Assembly (NCBI GenBank): GCA_002748835.1
Contig: PDTL01000004.1
Coordinates: 1 to 35,135 of the forward strand
DNA from: Deltaproteobacteria bacterium
GTDB taxonomy: Bacteria; Desulfobacterota; Desulfobacteria; Desulfobacterales; GCA-2748835
Length of the DNA: 35,135 bases
Direction: 5' to 3'
Position numbers and translations under genes: made by a program. The notes under the pieces are model-generated. The model made no database searches. It was not told where the DNA came from and saw nothing but the letters and a program-made list of their open reading frames with translations. This document shows, in pieces, positions 7,627-16,356 of this stretch. The number at the start of each line of letters is the position of its first letter. Positions within the stretch are counted from its first letter, which is position 1.

Positions 7627-10600
7627 TCACCGCCCTGTGTTAACTGCGCGCCCGTTTTCAGACAGGTTGAGCTGTCGGATCAGTTGTTCGGCCTGTGCCT
7701 GCGCTTCTTTGTAACGGTATCTCGAGACCAGGGTTTCGAGATCCCGCACGCCGTTACGCATGGGGGGCGGCCAGACTGCGTTGGTGATGGCCGCCATGCA
7801 CTGTCTGCATTTGGAGAGATCCCCCTGGTCCAGGTAGGGTATCAGGGTTTCGAGCAGGTCACTGCAGACATCCACCGGCAGGGGCTCTCCTGTCCCGCCG
7901 GCGGCGGCGTTTTCAGCGATGCTTCGGACGGTTTCAGGCACCGGAGCCGCCTGCTCAATGGCCTCGAGCACCGCCGACAGCTGCTGGTTGAATGCGGCCA
8001 GCAGCAGGGGCCTTTTTGCATCATCTTCCAGTGCGGATTCGAGATCGCACGTCGCCTGATAGAGGCTTTCGGCACCGATGTTTCCGGATTCCCCCTTGAG
8101 CTGATGAAGCAGACGGGCTGCTGCCGGCAGGTTCTGTTTGCCGATGGCTGCCGTGAGCATGGCTGGGGTCCGGCTATGTGCGGTCAGGAACCGGGACAGC
8201 AATTGCCTGTACAGATCCGTGTTGCCGCCGCACCGGATGATCCCTTGTGCGGTGTGGATTCCGGAGATGTGGAGATCGGTCTTTTCGCGTGTCTCAACGG
8301 CCTCGGAAATGCCTGACGCCATCCTGCCGGTATGGGGGATCCACTTGAGAAGGACATCGAATAGCGAATGAATCTCAATGGGTTTTCTGATAAAATCGTT
8401 CATCCCCGCGTGGTGGGCTTTTTCCATGTCCGCAGCCATGGCACCGGCAGACATGGCGATCACGGGCAGGGCCTCGGATGATTTGATTCTTCGTATCCTG
8501 CGGGTTGCCTGAAGGCCGTCCATCACCGGCATCTGAACATCCATCAGCACAAGATCATAGTCTTTTTCGCGTACCCGTTCGAGTGCTTCACGGCCGTTTT
8601 CCGCAACGGTCACGGAACATCCGGCACAAGAGAGCACTTCAACGGCAAACGCCTGGTTTATCAGATTGTCTTCCACAAGGAGAATATCTGCACCCTGAAT
8701 CGCTTCCACCCGTTCAGGGGAAATCAGATGCTGTTTCCGGGTGTCTGACGAAAACAGGGGCAGCCGGGTCCGGGTTTTCAGTGCGGTGATCAGACGATCC
8801 GGGAGCAGGGGCAGGGTCAGGATACCGCTGAATACCGCCAGTTCTTCACTGAGGGTTTCGAGGCGGTCATCTGTCAGCCGGGTTAACAGAAACAGCCGGG
8901 TACCGTTTGCGGGTGCCGCCAGTTTCCGGGCTACGTTGATGCCGTCTGAATCCGGCAGCCGGTGATCAATGAGGAGGGTTTGAAACGGCCGGGACGTCCG
9001 GGAGGCCGCTGTGAACCTGTTTATGCCCTCCCGTTCCGAGTCCACGGTTGTCACACTGGCACCCACGGAGAGCGCCAGGTTTTCAATGACATGGCGCAGC
9101 GACATATTGGCGGATATCAAAAGGATCTGTTCATCTTTCAGCTGTCCCCACTGGTCTCTGAAACAGCGGGTCCCGGCTGGAACTTTAAAGCGGATGCTGA
9201 AGAAAAAACGGCTTCCTGTATTCAGGCAGCTTTCCACCTGCAGATTCCCGCCCATCAGTTCAACCAGCCGTTTGCAGATGGCCAGCCCCAGTCCGGTTCC
9301 TCCGTATTGACGGGTAATCGAGGAATCGGCCTGGGAAAACGCCTGAAACAGACGGGCGAGCTGGTCCTCGGACATGCCCATCCCGGTATCGGTGACGCCA
9401 AACAGGATATCCGTATATTCGCGCGTCTGGGCTGTCATCTCAATACGGATGAAGATCTCGCCCTTATCCGTAAACTTGATGGCATTTTCCCCCAGGTTGA
9501 TGAGGATCTGCTTGAGGCGTAAGGCGTCTCCGATCACAGTTACGGGAAGATCTGTTGAAATGTCGTAAAAGATGTCCAGCCCGGTTTTCTGGGAGGACCT
9601 TATGGCTAGAATATCATTGACCTCTGAGAGCATGGCGTTCAGGTCAAAGGGTGCCTGTTCCAGCTCGAGCTTGTCAGCCTCCACCTTTGAAAAGACGAGA
9701 AGCTGGTTGATCAGTTGCAGAAGGGATTTGGACGACTGGTCAATTTTGGTCAGGTAATCGTATTGCCGGGGGGTGAGACGTGTTGCCAGTGCCAGCTGGG
9801 TCATGCCGATAATCGCGTTCATGGGCGTGCGGATTTCATGGCTCATGTTGGCCAGAAATTCACTTTTGGCAATGGTGGCTGCTTCGGCCTTCTCCCGTGC
9901 CTGTACCAGTTCGGTGATGTTCTCCTTGATGGCGACATAGTGGGTGATGGTTCCGTTATCATCCTTGAGTGGCACCATCACCACGTTTTCATTGTAGAGT
10001 TCCCCTGTTTTTTTCCGGTTGATGAACTGCCCCTTCCACATGTCACCCCGGTTCAGGGTTTCCCACATGTGGGTGAATACTGCCGGATCAACCTCGCCGG
10101 ACTTGAGAATCCGCGGGTTTTTTCCGACGGCTTCCGCAGAGGCATATCCCGAATTCGCTTCAAAGGCCGGATTCACATATTCGATGGTGCCGTTGATGTC
10201 GGTGATGATAATGGTGTTGGGCGCCTGCTCCACTGCCAGCAGCAGTTTTTTCTGCATCTGTTCGGCGGACTTCCGGACAGAGACATCCCGTGACGTGAAG
10301 ATGATGCCGTTGATGTCCGGATCATTGATCATGAACCGCAGAGAGGATTCCATGATACAGTAGCTGCCGTTTTTGTGAAGTATCCGGTGCTCTTCGGGAA
10401 GGATGCCCGAATCGGCGTTTATGAATCGCTGGGTGAGCGTCTTCACGCCTTCTAGATCATCCGGATGGATGAATTCAAGCAGGCTGCGTCCAGTCACCTC
10501 CTGGGACGTGTATCCCAGCACATGGAAGACAGAAGAGCTTGCAAACCGGATCACGCCCTCCTGGCTGGTGATCAGGATAACATCATTAATATTTTCAATC

Positions 10601-11493
10601 AGTTTCCGGAAATGCCGTTCCCGCTTTTCCAGCCCGTCCTGAAGGGATTTTCGGTGTTCGATTTCCGTCTCAAGGGATCGGGTGCGCTGGACCACCATCT
10701 TTTCAAGGGCATCTCGTGAATTTTCCAGTTCATCCTGCGCTTTTTTCTTGTCCGTGATATCCAGGGTATACACAATGGCCTGAACGATCTCTTTTTGTTC
10801 ATCAACAATCGGATACGCATGCACTTCCACATGCCGGCATTGCCCATGGACAATGTGCTGATGCGTCATCACCACCGGTGCATGGGTTTCCTTGACCCGT
10901 CGGATGGGGCAGTCGATGCCGTCGTTGCAGCAGGGGGTGTCACGGTTGTGGGTCAGCTCATAGCAGTACTGCTTCTCGGTGCGCCACTGAAGCTTGGCTG
11001 CCGCGTTGGCAATGGCGACTTCAAAGGTGCTGATGTCAATCACATAGAAGGGATGGTTCAGGGATTCGATTACGGTTGTCAGAAATTTGGCCTGTTCCGC
11101 CATGCGGGCTTCGGCGTCTTTTCGGGTGTCGATTTCGGCCTTGAGGGAACGGGTCCGTTTCTGCACTAGGGTTTCAAGGTTTTCGTTGGTGGCCAGCAAG
11201 GCTTTCTGTGCCTGTTTCCGCTCAGCGAGTATGCCTCTGATGCCGTGCATGATCCATGCACCGAAGGTGAGAATGACGAAAATCGTCAGCAGGCTGACCC
11301 CGCCGCCAATCCACGCGAAAAGACGCATCTGTGCCTGTTCGTTTGCTTCCATGGCAGTGATACGGGTGATATGGGTCTGCACAGCGAAATGCAGCATGAT
11401 CAGTAAACAAAAGCAGAAGAGGCAGATGGAAAAGTAGAGGATGCATTTTTTCAGGATCGGTTCCATTGGTGGACGGGGCGTCATAGTCAGCAT
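7627..11493 (-). CDS. Hybrid sensor histidine kinase (PAS x3, HisKA, HATPase, two REC, Hpt)
   Basis: A 1288-residue, BarA-like phosphorelay kinase. There are two N-terminal membrane segments (about 15-37 and 60-80) and coiled linkers with the repeated QKRTRSL motif (112-117 and again near 270). Three PAS domains follow: about 135-250, with a Cys cluster (C177, C188, C189, C195), 290-410 and 413-530. HisKA has SHEIRTPMN with His552, and HATPase has LGENAIKF (Asn670) and GTGLGL. A first receiver-like domain (about 790-905) is degenerate; the second (about 935-1050) is intact, with the acidic pair in LLVEDN, Asp985 and Lys1037. A C-terminal Hpt domain has His1130 in LLHQLKGES. No partner regulator is adjacent. 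None of the near start codons has a good ribosome site, so the first few residues are uncertain. Confidence 0.9.
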   Translation of the reverse strand: MLTMTPRPPMEPILKKCILYFSICLFCFCLLIMLHFAVQTHITRITAMEANEQAQMRLFAWIGGGVSLLTIFVILTFGAWIMHGIRGILAERKQAQKALLATNENLETLVQKRTRSLKAEIDTRKDAEARMAEQAKFLTTVIESLNHPFYVIDISTFEVAIANAAAKLQWRTEKQYCYELTHNRDTPCCNDGIDCPIRRVKETHAPVVMTHQHIVHGQCRHVEVHAYPIVDEQKEIVQAIVYTLDITDKKKAQDELENSRDALEKMVVQRTRSLETEIEHRKSLQDGLEKRERHFRKLIENINDVILITSQEGVIRFASSSVFHVLGYTSQEVTGRSLLEFIHPDDLEGVKTLTQRFINADSGILPEEHRILHKNGSYCIMESSLRFMINDPDINGIIFTSRDVSVRKSAEQMQKKLLLAVEQAPNTIIITDINGTIEYVNPAFEANSGYASAEAVGKNPRILKSGEVDPAVFTHMWETLNRGDMWKGQFINRKKTGELYNENVVMVPLKDDNGTITHYVAIKENITELVQAREKAEAATIAKSEFLANMSHEIRTPMNAIIGMTQLALATRLTPRQYDYLTKIDQSSKSLLQLINQLLVFSKVEADKLELEQAPFDLNAMLSEVNDILAIRSSQKTGLDIFYDISTDLPVTVIGDALRLKQILINLGENAIKFTDKGEIFIRIEMTAQTREYTDILFGVTDTGMGMSEDQLARLFQAFSQADSSITRQYGGTGLGLAICKRLVELMGGNLQVESCLNTGSRFFFSIRFKVPAGTRCFRDQWGQLKDEQILLISANMSLRHVIENLALSVGASVTTVDSEREGINRFTAASRTSRPFQTLLIDHRLPDSDGINVARKLAAPANGTRLFLLTRLTDDRLETLSEELAVFSGILTLPLLPDRLITALKTRTRLPLFSSDTRKQHLISPERVEAIQGADILLVEDNLINQAFAVEVLSCAGCSVTVAENGREALERVREKDYDLVLMDVQMPVMDGLQATRRIRRIKSSEALPVIAMSAGAMAADMEKAHHAGMNDFIRKPIEIHSLFDVLLKWIPHTGRMASGISEAVETREKTDLHISGIHTAQGIIRCGGNTDLYRQLLSRFLTAHSRTPAMLTAAIGKQNLPAAARLLHQLKGESGNIGAESLYQATCDLESALEDDAKRPLLLAAFNQQLSAVLEAIEQAAPVPETVRSIAENAAAGGTGEPLPVDVCSDLLETLIPYLDQGDLSKCRQCMAAITNAVWPPPMRNGVRDLETLVSRYRYKEAQAQAEQLIRQLNLSENGRAVNTGR

Positions 11494-11806
11494 CCGTATT
11501 GGTTGAATAGCCGGCGCTCTTTTTTAGCGGCGTACAGGGGCATACCGTATGGCCGCATACGGTATGGGCCGATAGGGAGCCTGTACCGGCATTCCGTTAA
11601 AGGTGAAGGGGTGACCGTCTGACAGTGAGCGATGATCAAACCTGTTTATAATATCATTTTATCCGTCTGAAGAGAATACAAAACATCCAGAAAACGTGGA
11701 TCCACTAACGGCAGTTCTACAGCCCTGTTTGTCTGCATTCCCCCTGATCTGCACGATCCAGTACCTGGCCTTTAGGGTGCTGATCGGCGACCTGCGGGTA
11801 TTTTCC
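11494..11806. other. Intergenic region, 313 bp, no gene seen
   Basis: This lies between the kinase start and the end of the LysE-type gene, both on the minus strand. It holds the 10-bp inverted repeat at 11541-11566 and an AT-rich patch around 11645-11670 that could contain a minus-strand promoter, though I could not settle on a -35/-10 pair. No convincing coding frame was seen. Confidence 0.5.
11541..11566. repeat. Perfect 10-bp inverted repeat upstream of kinase gene
   Basis: CATACCGTAT (11541-11550) and ATACGGTATG (11557-11566) are perfect complements around GGCCGC. Each arm is itself nearly palindromic (ATACCGTAT / ATACGGTAT). It lies about 50 bp upstream of the hybrid kinase start, a position suited to an operator or leader hairpin. 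Confidence 0.55.
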
Positions 11807-12442
11807 CTAACTCCCCCGGCCTCCGAACAGCGCCGTCCCGATGCCCATGGAAACGAACACGGCACCGGTTACCCATTTTCCGGATTGGCGGATCCCCTTG
11901 TTCCGATTCAGCCAGTTACCGACACTGCCGCCGAGGAGGCCGATGGCGATATCAATGGGAAGCGAGACAGAAAACATGAGCATTCCTAGGGAGAGCAGCT
12001 GAAGAGCGGTGCTGCCTTTTGAGGGATCGACGAACTGAGGCAGAAAGGCCAGGAAAAAAAGGATCACCTTGGGGTTGAGGATGTTGGTGAAAAGTCCCTG
12101 ATAAAAGATGTCGCGCAGCCGGCTGTGTTCCCTGGCCTTTATCTCAACGGCGTCCCCGTTGCTTAACATGGCCTGGATGCCAATGTAGATCAGATAGGCG
12201 GCACCCAGAAATCGAACGAGATTGAATGCAACCGCTGAGGCGGCAATCAGGGCGGAGATCCCGAGCGCAGCAGCGAGGGTATGCACCAGCACACCGGCAT
12301 GTACGCCAAGCGCGGAGACAACACCGGCACTGCGTCCCTGGGTAAGGGACCGGGTGGCGATATAGAGCATGTCTGGCCCCGGTGTCAGGGCGAGCAGAAC
12401 GGTGGCGGCGGAAAACAGGCAGATGGTGGTCAAACTCAGCAT
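11807..12442 (-). CDS. LysE/RhtB-family amino acid exporter
   Basis: A 211-residue inner-membrane protein with about six hydrophobic segments. The N-terminal ALTPGPDMLYIATRSLTQGRSAG is the signature region of the LysE/RhtB translocator family, and FTNILNPKVILFFLAFLPQFV is the second conserved block. Members export amino acids or homoserine lactone-like compounds; the substrate cannot be told from sequence. The start was chosen at MLSLTTICLF, the usual family N-terminus; an in-frame extension of 70 residues upstream is charged and unlike the family. The ribosome site is weak. It appears to be a single gene. Confidence 0.85.
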   Translation of the reverse strand: MLSLTTICLFSAATVLLALTPGPDMLYIATRSLTQGRSAGVVSALGVHAGVLVHTLAAALGISALIAASAVAFNLVRFLGAAYLIYIGIQAMLSNGDAVEIKAREHSRLRDIFYQGLFTNILNPKVILFFLAFLPQFVDPSKGSTALQLLSLGMLMFSVSLPIDIAIGLLGGSVGNWLNRNKGIRQSGKWVTGAVFVSMGIGTALFGGRGS

Positions 12443-12815
12443 GACAAGTCTCTTTTCAAACAAAAGACGGCCCGGAAACACCGGACTGTCTTTTTCCTCG
12501 GTTTTTGCGATCCGTTTCAATGGGCAGTGAAAGATCGAAAGGGCGTGCGGTTCAATGTCCACGCCGTACCGCCCTGTTTCACCTTCATGGCTAGCCCAGT
12601 ATAGTCCCGTAAAAAACAGTTGTCGAGGGCATATTCGCTGCGGGTGGCACATACCACCGGTTGCCGCTTTTCATCTGTCCGAGGTAAGGCTTGATTTCAG
12701 GGGGTATCCCCGGGTAAGCTGGGTTCAGGTGTCCGGGGGGCCTGCGCTGACCGGGCAAGAGAAAAAATCAACGCACTGTTTGCTTTTCAAGAGAATCAAC
12801 TGGGAGGGGGAGACG
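12443..12815. other. Divergent intergenic region, 373 bp
   Basis: This region separates the LysE-type gene (-) from the acyltransferase gene (+). It must hold both promoters, but no strong -35/-10 pair stands out. Short GC hairpins are visible: CCGG...CCGG near 12470-12485, and GGTGG/CCACC near 12645-12660. I see no known riboswitch pattern and no convincing small gene. Confidence 0.45.
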
Positions 12816-13589
12816 ATGCTGAACCGAACCGTATCCATTCTGTTTCTGGCCTATATCTGCATAACCTGCGCCCTGATGTTTCCGTTGGCAGTCCTGATCT
12901 GGCTGATCACACGGCCCTTCGACCACCGGCTCCGGGTACTGCATCAATTCACCTGTCTGTGGGGCGCTCATTATATCTGGGTGATGCCGGTCTGGAAACT
13001 GACCCTGACCGGCCGGAACAAGATTCCGAAAACAGGCAATCGGATTTACGTCTCCAATCATCAGTCCCAGCTGGACATCCTGGTGGCATTCAATCTGTTT
13101 ACCCATTTCAAGTGGGTTTCCAAGATCGAGATTTTCCGGCTTCCCTTTGTGGGGTGGAACATGACCCTGAACCGGTATATCCGTCTGAAACGGGGCGACA
13201 AGGAGAGTATCCGCCAGATGATGGCAGACTGCGAAGCGTCCTTGCGCCAGGGCAACCCGGTTTATATGTTCCCCGAGGGAACCCGGTCGCCGGACGGAAA
13301 CGTGAAACCGTTCAAGCCCGGCGCCTTTGAACTGGCCCATAAACTGAAACTGCCCATCCAGCCCATTGCCTTGAGTGGCACCCGGCGGGCACTGCCCAAG
13401 TACAGCCTGAATTTTCATGGGCGTCACCACCTGCGTATGGACGTCCTGGATGAGATACCCTACAGTGCGTTCTCCCATCTGTCCGTTTCTGACACCGCAG
13501 AAAAGGTCCGGCACATCATTATGGCCCATGTGGATGCGCATCAGGGGGACGCTGCCGGTACAGCGGACGTGATCTCACAGACCGTGTGA
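12816..13589 (+). CDS. plsC: 1-acylglycerol-3-phosphate O-acyltransferase (PlsC family)
   Basis: A 257-residue membrane-associated acyltransferase that would acylate lysophosphatidic acid to phosphatidic acid. A hydrophobic N-terminal segment (about 5-32) precedes the catalytic NHQSQLD box (His82, Asp87, the HX4D motif), the glycerol-phosphate binding FPEGTRS (152-158) and a PIQPIALSGT block (about 184). Length and order are normal for PlsC. The ATG is preceded by GGGAGGGGGAGACG, a strong ribosome site; the frame stays open upstream to 12555, but that extension is not family-like. It is convergent with the ABC-F gene. Related acyltransferases use other acceptors, so the exact substrate is inferred. 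Confidence 0.86.
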   Translation: MLNRTVSILFLAYICITCALMFPLAVLIWLITRPFDHRLRVLHQFTCLWGAHYIWVMPVWKLTLTGRNKIPKTGNRIYVSNHQSQLDILVAFNLFTHFKWVSKIEIFRLPFVGWNMTLNRYIRLKRGDKESIRQMMADCEASLRQGNPVYMFPEGTRSPDGNVKPFKPGAFELAHKLKLPIQPIALSGTRRALPKYSLNFHGRHHLRMDVLDEIPYSAFSHLSVSDTAEKVRHIIMAHVDAHQGDAAGTADVISQTV

Positions 13590-13711
13590 TCTGGCCTGGC
13601 CTGTTGCCGGGGCGCACCGGTTCCTGTAGAAGGTGCGGGCGATGTGAGCACGCCGCGTATGTGCATCTGTTTACCCGGAAATATAGGCAAATGCGGTGTC
13701 ATTTTTAGTGA

Positions 13712-13726
13712 TGACAGTTGCTGTCA
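13712..13726. terminator. Small hairpin at the ABC-F stop codon
   Basis: TGACAG and CTGTCA pair perfectly around TTG and overlap the stop codon of the ABC-F gene. The T-rich stretch that follows on the minus strand is poor, so function as a terminator is doubtful. Confidence 0.25.
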
Positions 13727-15547
13727 GGCGTCTGCGGCCTGCATGGCTTCGAGTGTTTCCCATCGGGCATAGAGCCGGTCCACTTCCGCCAGGGCCGCAT
13801 TCAGGTGATTGCAGGCATCGGTGAGCCGGCCGGCATCCGAGGCAGTCTCTGGATCTCCCACGGCCTTTTCCCATCGGCTGACTTCTGCTTCTGCACTTTC
13901 AATGGCAGCTTCCATGCCGTCGAGTTCCCGCTGATACTTGTAGGAGAGTTTGCCGGCAGTGCGGGGCGTTGACGGTTTTGTTCCGGAAGGGGTCGTCTTG
14001 GTTTTTTTCCGGTGGTGTGCCGGTCTTCGGTCAGACAGCCATTGGCGGTAGTCGGCATACAGGCGGGATGCCCCGCTGCTGTCGAGGCCGATGATGCCGT
14101 CTGTGACCCGGTCGAGCATGGCCCGGTCATGGGTGACAAGGATCACAGCGCCGGGAAATTCCATGAGGCTGGATTCGAGCACTTCAAGGGAGGGAATATC
14201 CAGATCATTGGTGGGTTCGTCCAGCAATAGCAGATCTGCCGGCTTCAGCATGAGCCGTGCCAGGAGGAGCCGCGCTTTTTCTCCGCCGGACAGACGGGTT
14301 ACGGGCTGCCGCAGCTGGTCCGGGGTAAAGAGGAATTTCTTGGCCCAGGTAACGATGTGGATGGAGCGGCCCTGGTAGATCACCGTGTCACCTTCCGGCC
14401 ACAAGGCCCGGTCCAGGGTGAGATTCGGGTTTTCATCCGGATCGATTTGTTCACGCCGCTGGTCAAAATAGACAATGGAAAGATTTTCTGCCGGGATGAC
14501 CCGGCCTTTATCGGGCGGGGTTTCACCGGCAAGGGCGCGCATGAGGGTGGTTTTACCGGAGCCGTTGGGGCCCATGAGGCCCAGCCGGGTACCGGGTGTC
14601 AGGATAAAGGAGAGATCGGAAAAGAGTGTCTGGCCGCCGAATGCCTTGGCAATGTTCCGGACCTCCAAAAGTTTTTTCGTGCGCCGGGCGGTTTTCTGAA
14701 ACGCCATTTCCGCGCTTTGAACCATCCGGTTCCGGGATGTTACCGCCTTGAGATCAGATGCCAGACGCAGGGCATCATCGATCCGGTACCGGGCTTTGGT
14801 GGTGCGGGCTTTGGGGCTTCGGCTCAGCCAGTCTGCCGCTCTTCTGTATTGGTTGGCCAGTACGGATTCCTGCTGTTGTTGCTGGGTGAGAAAGGCGTTC
14901 TTTTTTTCTGAAAACTTAGCATAGGGGCCGGGAATGCTCAGGTAACCGTCCGGATAATACCGGCCCAGTTCGATGGTGCGGGTGGTGGCGCCGTTGAGAA
15001 AAGTGCGGTCGTGGGTGACCATGACAAAGGGGAACCGGGCGTTTTTCAGCACGGTTTCCAGCCAGAGGATGCCGTCGATGTCCAGATGGTTGGTGGGTTC
15101 ATCAAGCAGCAGGAGCTCCGGATCGGCGGCAAGGGCCCGGGCAATGGTCAGGCGTTTGCGCCATCCGCCGGACAGGTGTTTTACAGGTTGGTTCGGGGTA
15201 TCGAAACCCGCTTCTCCCATGACCCGGTATAGAAGCCGCATTCGGGCGGTATCTTCCTGTTCTGCGGGTGACAAACTGTTTATCAGCGTTTCCTGAATCG
15301 TTAGTGCGGGATCCAGACGGTCTTCCTGGGGGAGAAAGACGATGCGGATGGGCCTGGGCCAGAAAATAGTTCCGCTATCGGGACGTGATTCACCGGCCAG
15401 CATCTTTAAAAACGTGGATTTTCCGCTGCCGTTAGCCCCCACCAGCCCGATGCGGTCTTCGGCGTTGATGGAAAGGGAGATCTGGGTGAAGAGATCGGTT
15501 GCGCCGAAAAATTTTGTAAGATTGCGTATGTCAACAAGCTGATGCAT
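13724..15547 (-). CDS. uup: ABC-F family ATPase, Uup-like
   Basis: A 607-residue soluble protein with two ABC ATPase domains and no membrane part. Domain 1 has Walker A GANGSGKST (37-45), signature LSGGWRK (125-131) and Walker B LLLLDEPTNHLD (145-156). Domain 2 has GPNGSGKTT (326-334), LSGGEKA (419-425) and LLLLDEPTNDLD (439-450). The two are joined by a basic, Gln-rich interdomain linker (about 210-290). The C-terminal 80 residues (KLSYKYQRELDGMEAAIESAEAEVSRWEK...) form the coiled coil typical of Uup. ABC-F proteins act on the ribosome; Uup is linked to ribosome function and to precise excision of transposons. The start has AGGAAACACC just upstream. Stand-alone gene, divergent from the biotin genes. 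The subgroup assignment rests on the C-terminal coiled coil. Confidence 0.87.
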   Translation of the reverse strand: MHQLVDIRNLTKFFGATDLFTQISLSINAEDRIGLVGANGSGKSTFLKMLAGESRPDSGTIFWPRPIRIVFLPQEDRLDPALTIQETLINSLSPAEQEDTARMRLLYRVMGEAGFDTPNQPVKHLSGGWRKRLTIARALAADPELLLLDEPTNHLDIDGILWLETVLKNARFPFVMVTHDRTFLNGATTRTIELGRYYPDGYLSIPGPYAKFSEKKNAFLTQQQQQESVLANQYRRAADWLSRSPKARTTKARYRIDDALRLASDLKAVTSRNRMVQSAEMAFQKTARRTKKLLEVRNIAKAFGGQTLFSDLSFILTPGTRLGLMGPNGSGKTTLMRALAGETPPDKGRVIPAENLSIVYFDQRREQIDPDENPNLTLDRALWPEGDTVIYQGRSIHIVTWAKKFLFTPDQLRQPVTRLSGGEKARLLLARLMLKPADLLLLDEPTNDLDIPSLEVLESSLMEFPGAVILVTHDRAMLDRVTDGIIGLDSSGASRLYADYRQWLSDRRPAHHRKKTKTTPSGTKPSTPRTAGKLSYKYQRELDGMEAAIESAEAEVSRWEKAVGDPETASDAGRLTDACNHLNAALAEVDRLYARWETLEAMQAADA

Positions 15548-15617
15548 GGTGTTTCCTGATATGGTAAAATCATTTTGGACTGGGTTTAAACAATTTCGGG
15601 TTGTTTTGCAAGATCTG

Positions 15618-15660
15618 TAAAGACGTTAAAGATCCTAAGAACCTTAAAGACGTTAACGTC
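15618..15660. promoter_or_regulatory. Direct repeats and 12-bp palindrome between uup and bioY
   Basis: TAAAGACGTTAA occurs at 15618-15629 and 15645-15656 (27 bp apart). The second copy overlaps GACGTTAACGTC (15649-15660), a perfect 12-bp palindrome. It is separate from the BirA-type operator and could bind another regulator or serve the divergent ABC-F gene. Confidence 0.4.
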
Positions 15661-15672
15661 CTTGAAAAAGAC

Positions 15673-15701
15673 TTGACCGTTTACACCAGGGTCGTTAACC
15701 T
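15673..15701 (+). promoter_or_regulatory. Candidate bioY promoter
   Basis: TTGACC (15673-15678), a 17-bp spacer, then TAACCT (15696-15701). The -10 is weak but falls inside the left half of the BirA-type operator, which is where a repressor site would be expected. Confidence 0.4.
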
Positions 15702-15724
15702 CTTCAAAAAAAGAGGTTAACGAC
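15691..15724 (+). promoter_or_regulatory. BirA-type biotin operator
   Basis: GTCGTTAACCTCTT (15691-15704) and AAGAGGTTAACGAC (15711-15724) are perfect 14-bp complements. Read as a protein site it is GTTAACC, a 14-bp gap, GGTTAAC, the known layout of BirA boxes (near TTGTTAACC-N14/15-GGTTAACAA). It sits directly before the biotin transporter genes. A BirA with a DNA-binding domain, encoded elsewhere, would repress bioYMN when biotin is plentiful. Confidence 0.8.
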
Positions 15725-15729
15725 GCTGC

Positions 15730-16356
15730 ATGAAAACCCGTATCCTTGATTATCTGTCAACCACACCAGATGTTATTTCCAGAGAAAATATGATGCAGGA
15801 TGTTACAACCCTTCGGATGAGCGTGTTTGCGGCCGTGTTTGCGGCCCTGATTGCCGTGGGCGCGTATCTGTCCATCCCCCTGAAACCGGTCCCCATTGTG
15901 TTGCAGAATCTGTTTGTGCTCCTGGCCGGGCTGGTGCTCGGGCCGACATGGGGCAGTATCAGTGTACTGGTCTATCTTGCCGCCGGAGCTGTGGGGCTCC
16001 CGGTCTTTGCCGGCGGCACAGGCGGACTGGCAAAATTTGCAGGCCCCACCGGTGGCTATCTGGTGGGGTTTCTGGCTGCGGCCTGGATCACCGGCTGGGT
16101 TTCCACACGAAAGACGTTTAGCAGTCGATTCCGGGATCGTTTGGCCGTGATCACGGGCAGTGCCGTGATCTATGCGCTGGGGGTTCCCTGGCTGAAGTAT
16201 ATTTTGGAGCTGAGCTGGTCTCAGGCGGTAGGTGCGGGTATGCTGCCGTTTCTGCCTGGCACCCTGGTTAAAATGGCTGCTGCGTTGCTGCTGGCAGAAC
16301 CGGTCCGCAGGCGGATGAATGATCGGCCGGAATTTTCCAGCGACGGGCGCTCATGA
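15730..16356 (+). CDS. bioY: Biotin ECF transporter substrate-binding protein BioY
   Basis: A membrane protein of up to 208 residues with about six hydrophobic helices. KPVPIVLQNLFVLLAGLVLGP and the GAVGLPVFAGGTGGLAKFAGPTGGYL block are the hallmarks of BioY, the S component that binds biotin. It forms an ECF transporter with BioM and BioN, whose genes follow with 4-bp ATGA overlaps. The first ATG (15730) starts five bases after the BirA-type operator with a rather distant AGAGG; an alternative ATG at 15790 (MMQDVTTLRMSVFAA) gives the more typical BioY N-terminus, so the true start is open. Confidence 0.92.
   Translation: MKTRILDYLSTTPDVISRENMMQDVTTLRMSVFAAVFAALIAVGAYLSIPLKPVPIVLQNLFVLLAGLVLGPTWGSISVLVYLAAGAVGLPVFAGGTGGLAKFAGPTGGYLVGFLAAAWITGWVSTRKTFSSRFRDRLAVITGSAVIYALGVPWLKYILELSWSQAVGAGMLPFLPGTLVKMAAALLLAEPVRRRMNDRPEFSSDGRS

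Noticed and set aside
12647..12670. TGGCAC followed by TTGC, considered as a sigma-54 promoter
   Set aside because: The gap between GG and GC is too long (about 15 instead of 10 bases).
12443..12815. Possible riboswitch before the acyltransferase or exporter gene
   Set aside because: Only short unrelated hairpins are visible; no lysine, glycine or other known riboswitch core could be recognised.
12768..13541. 257-residue minus-strand open frame
   Set aside because: Antisense to the PlsC-type gene with HX4D and FPEGTRS motifs.
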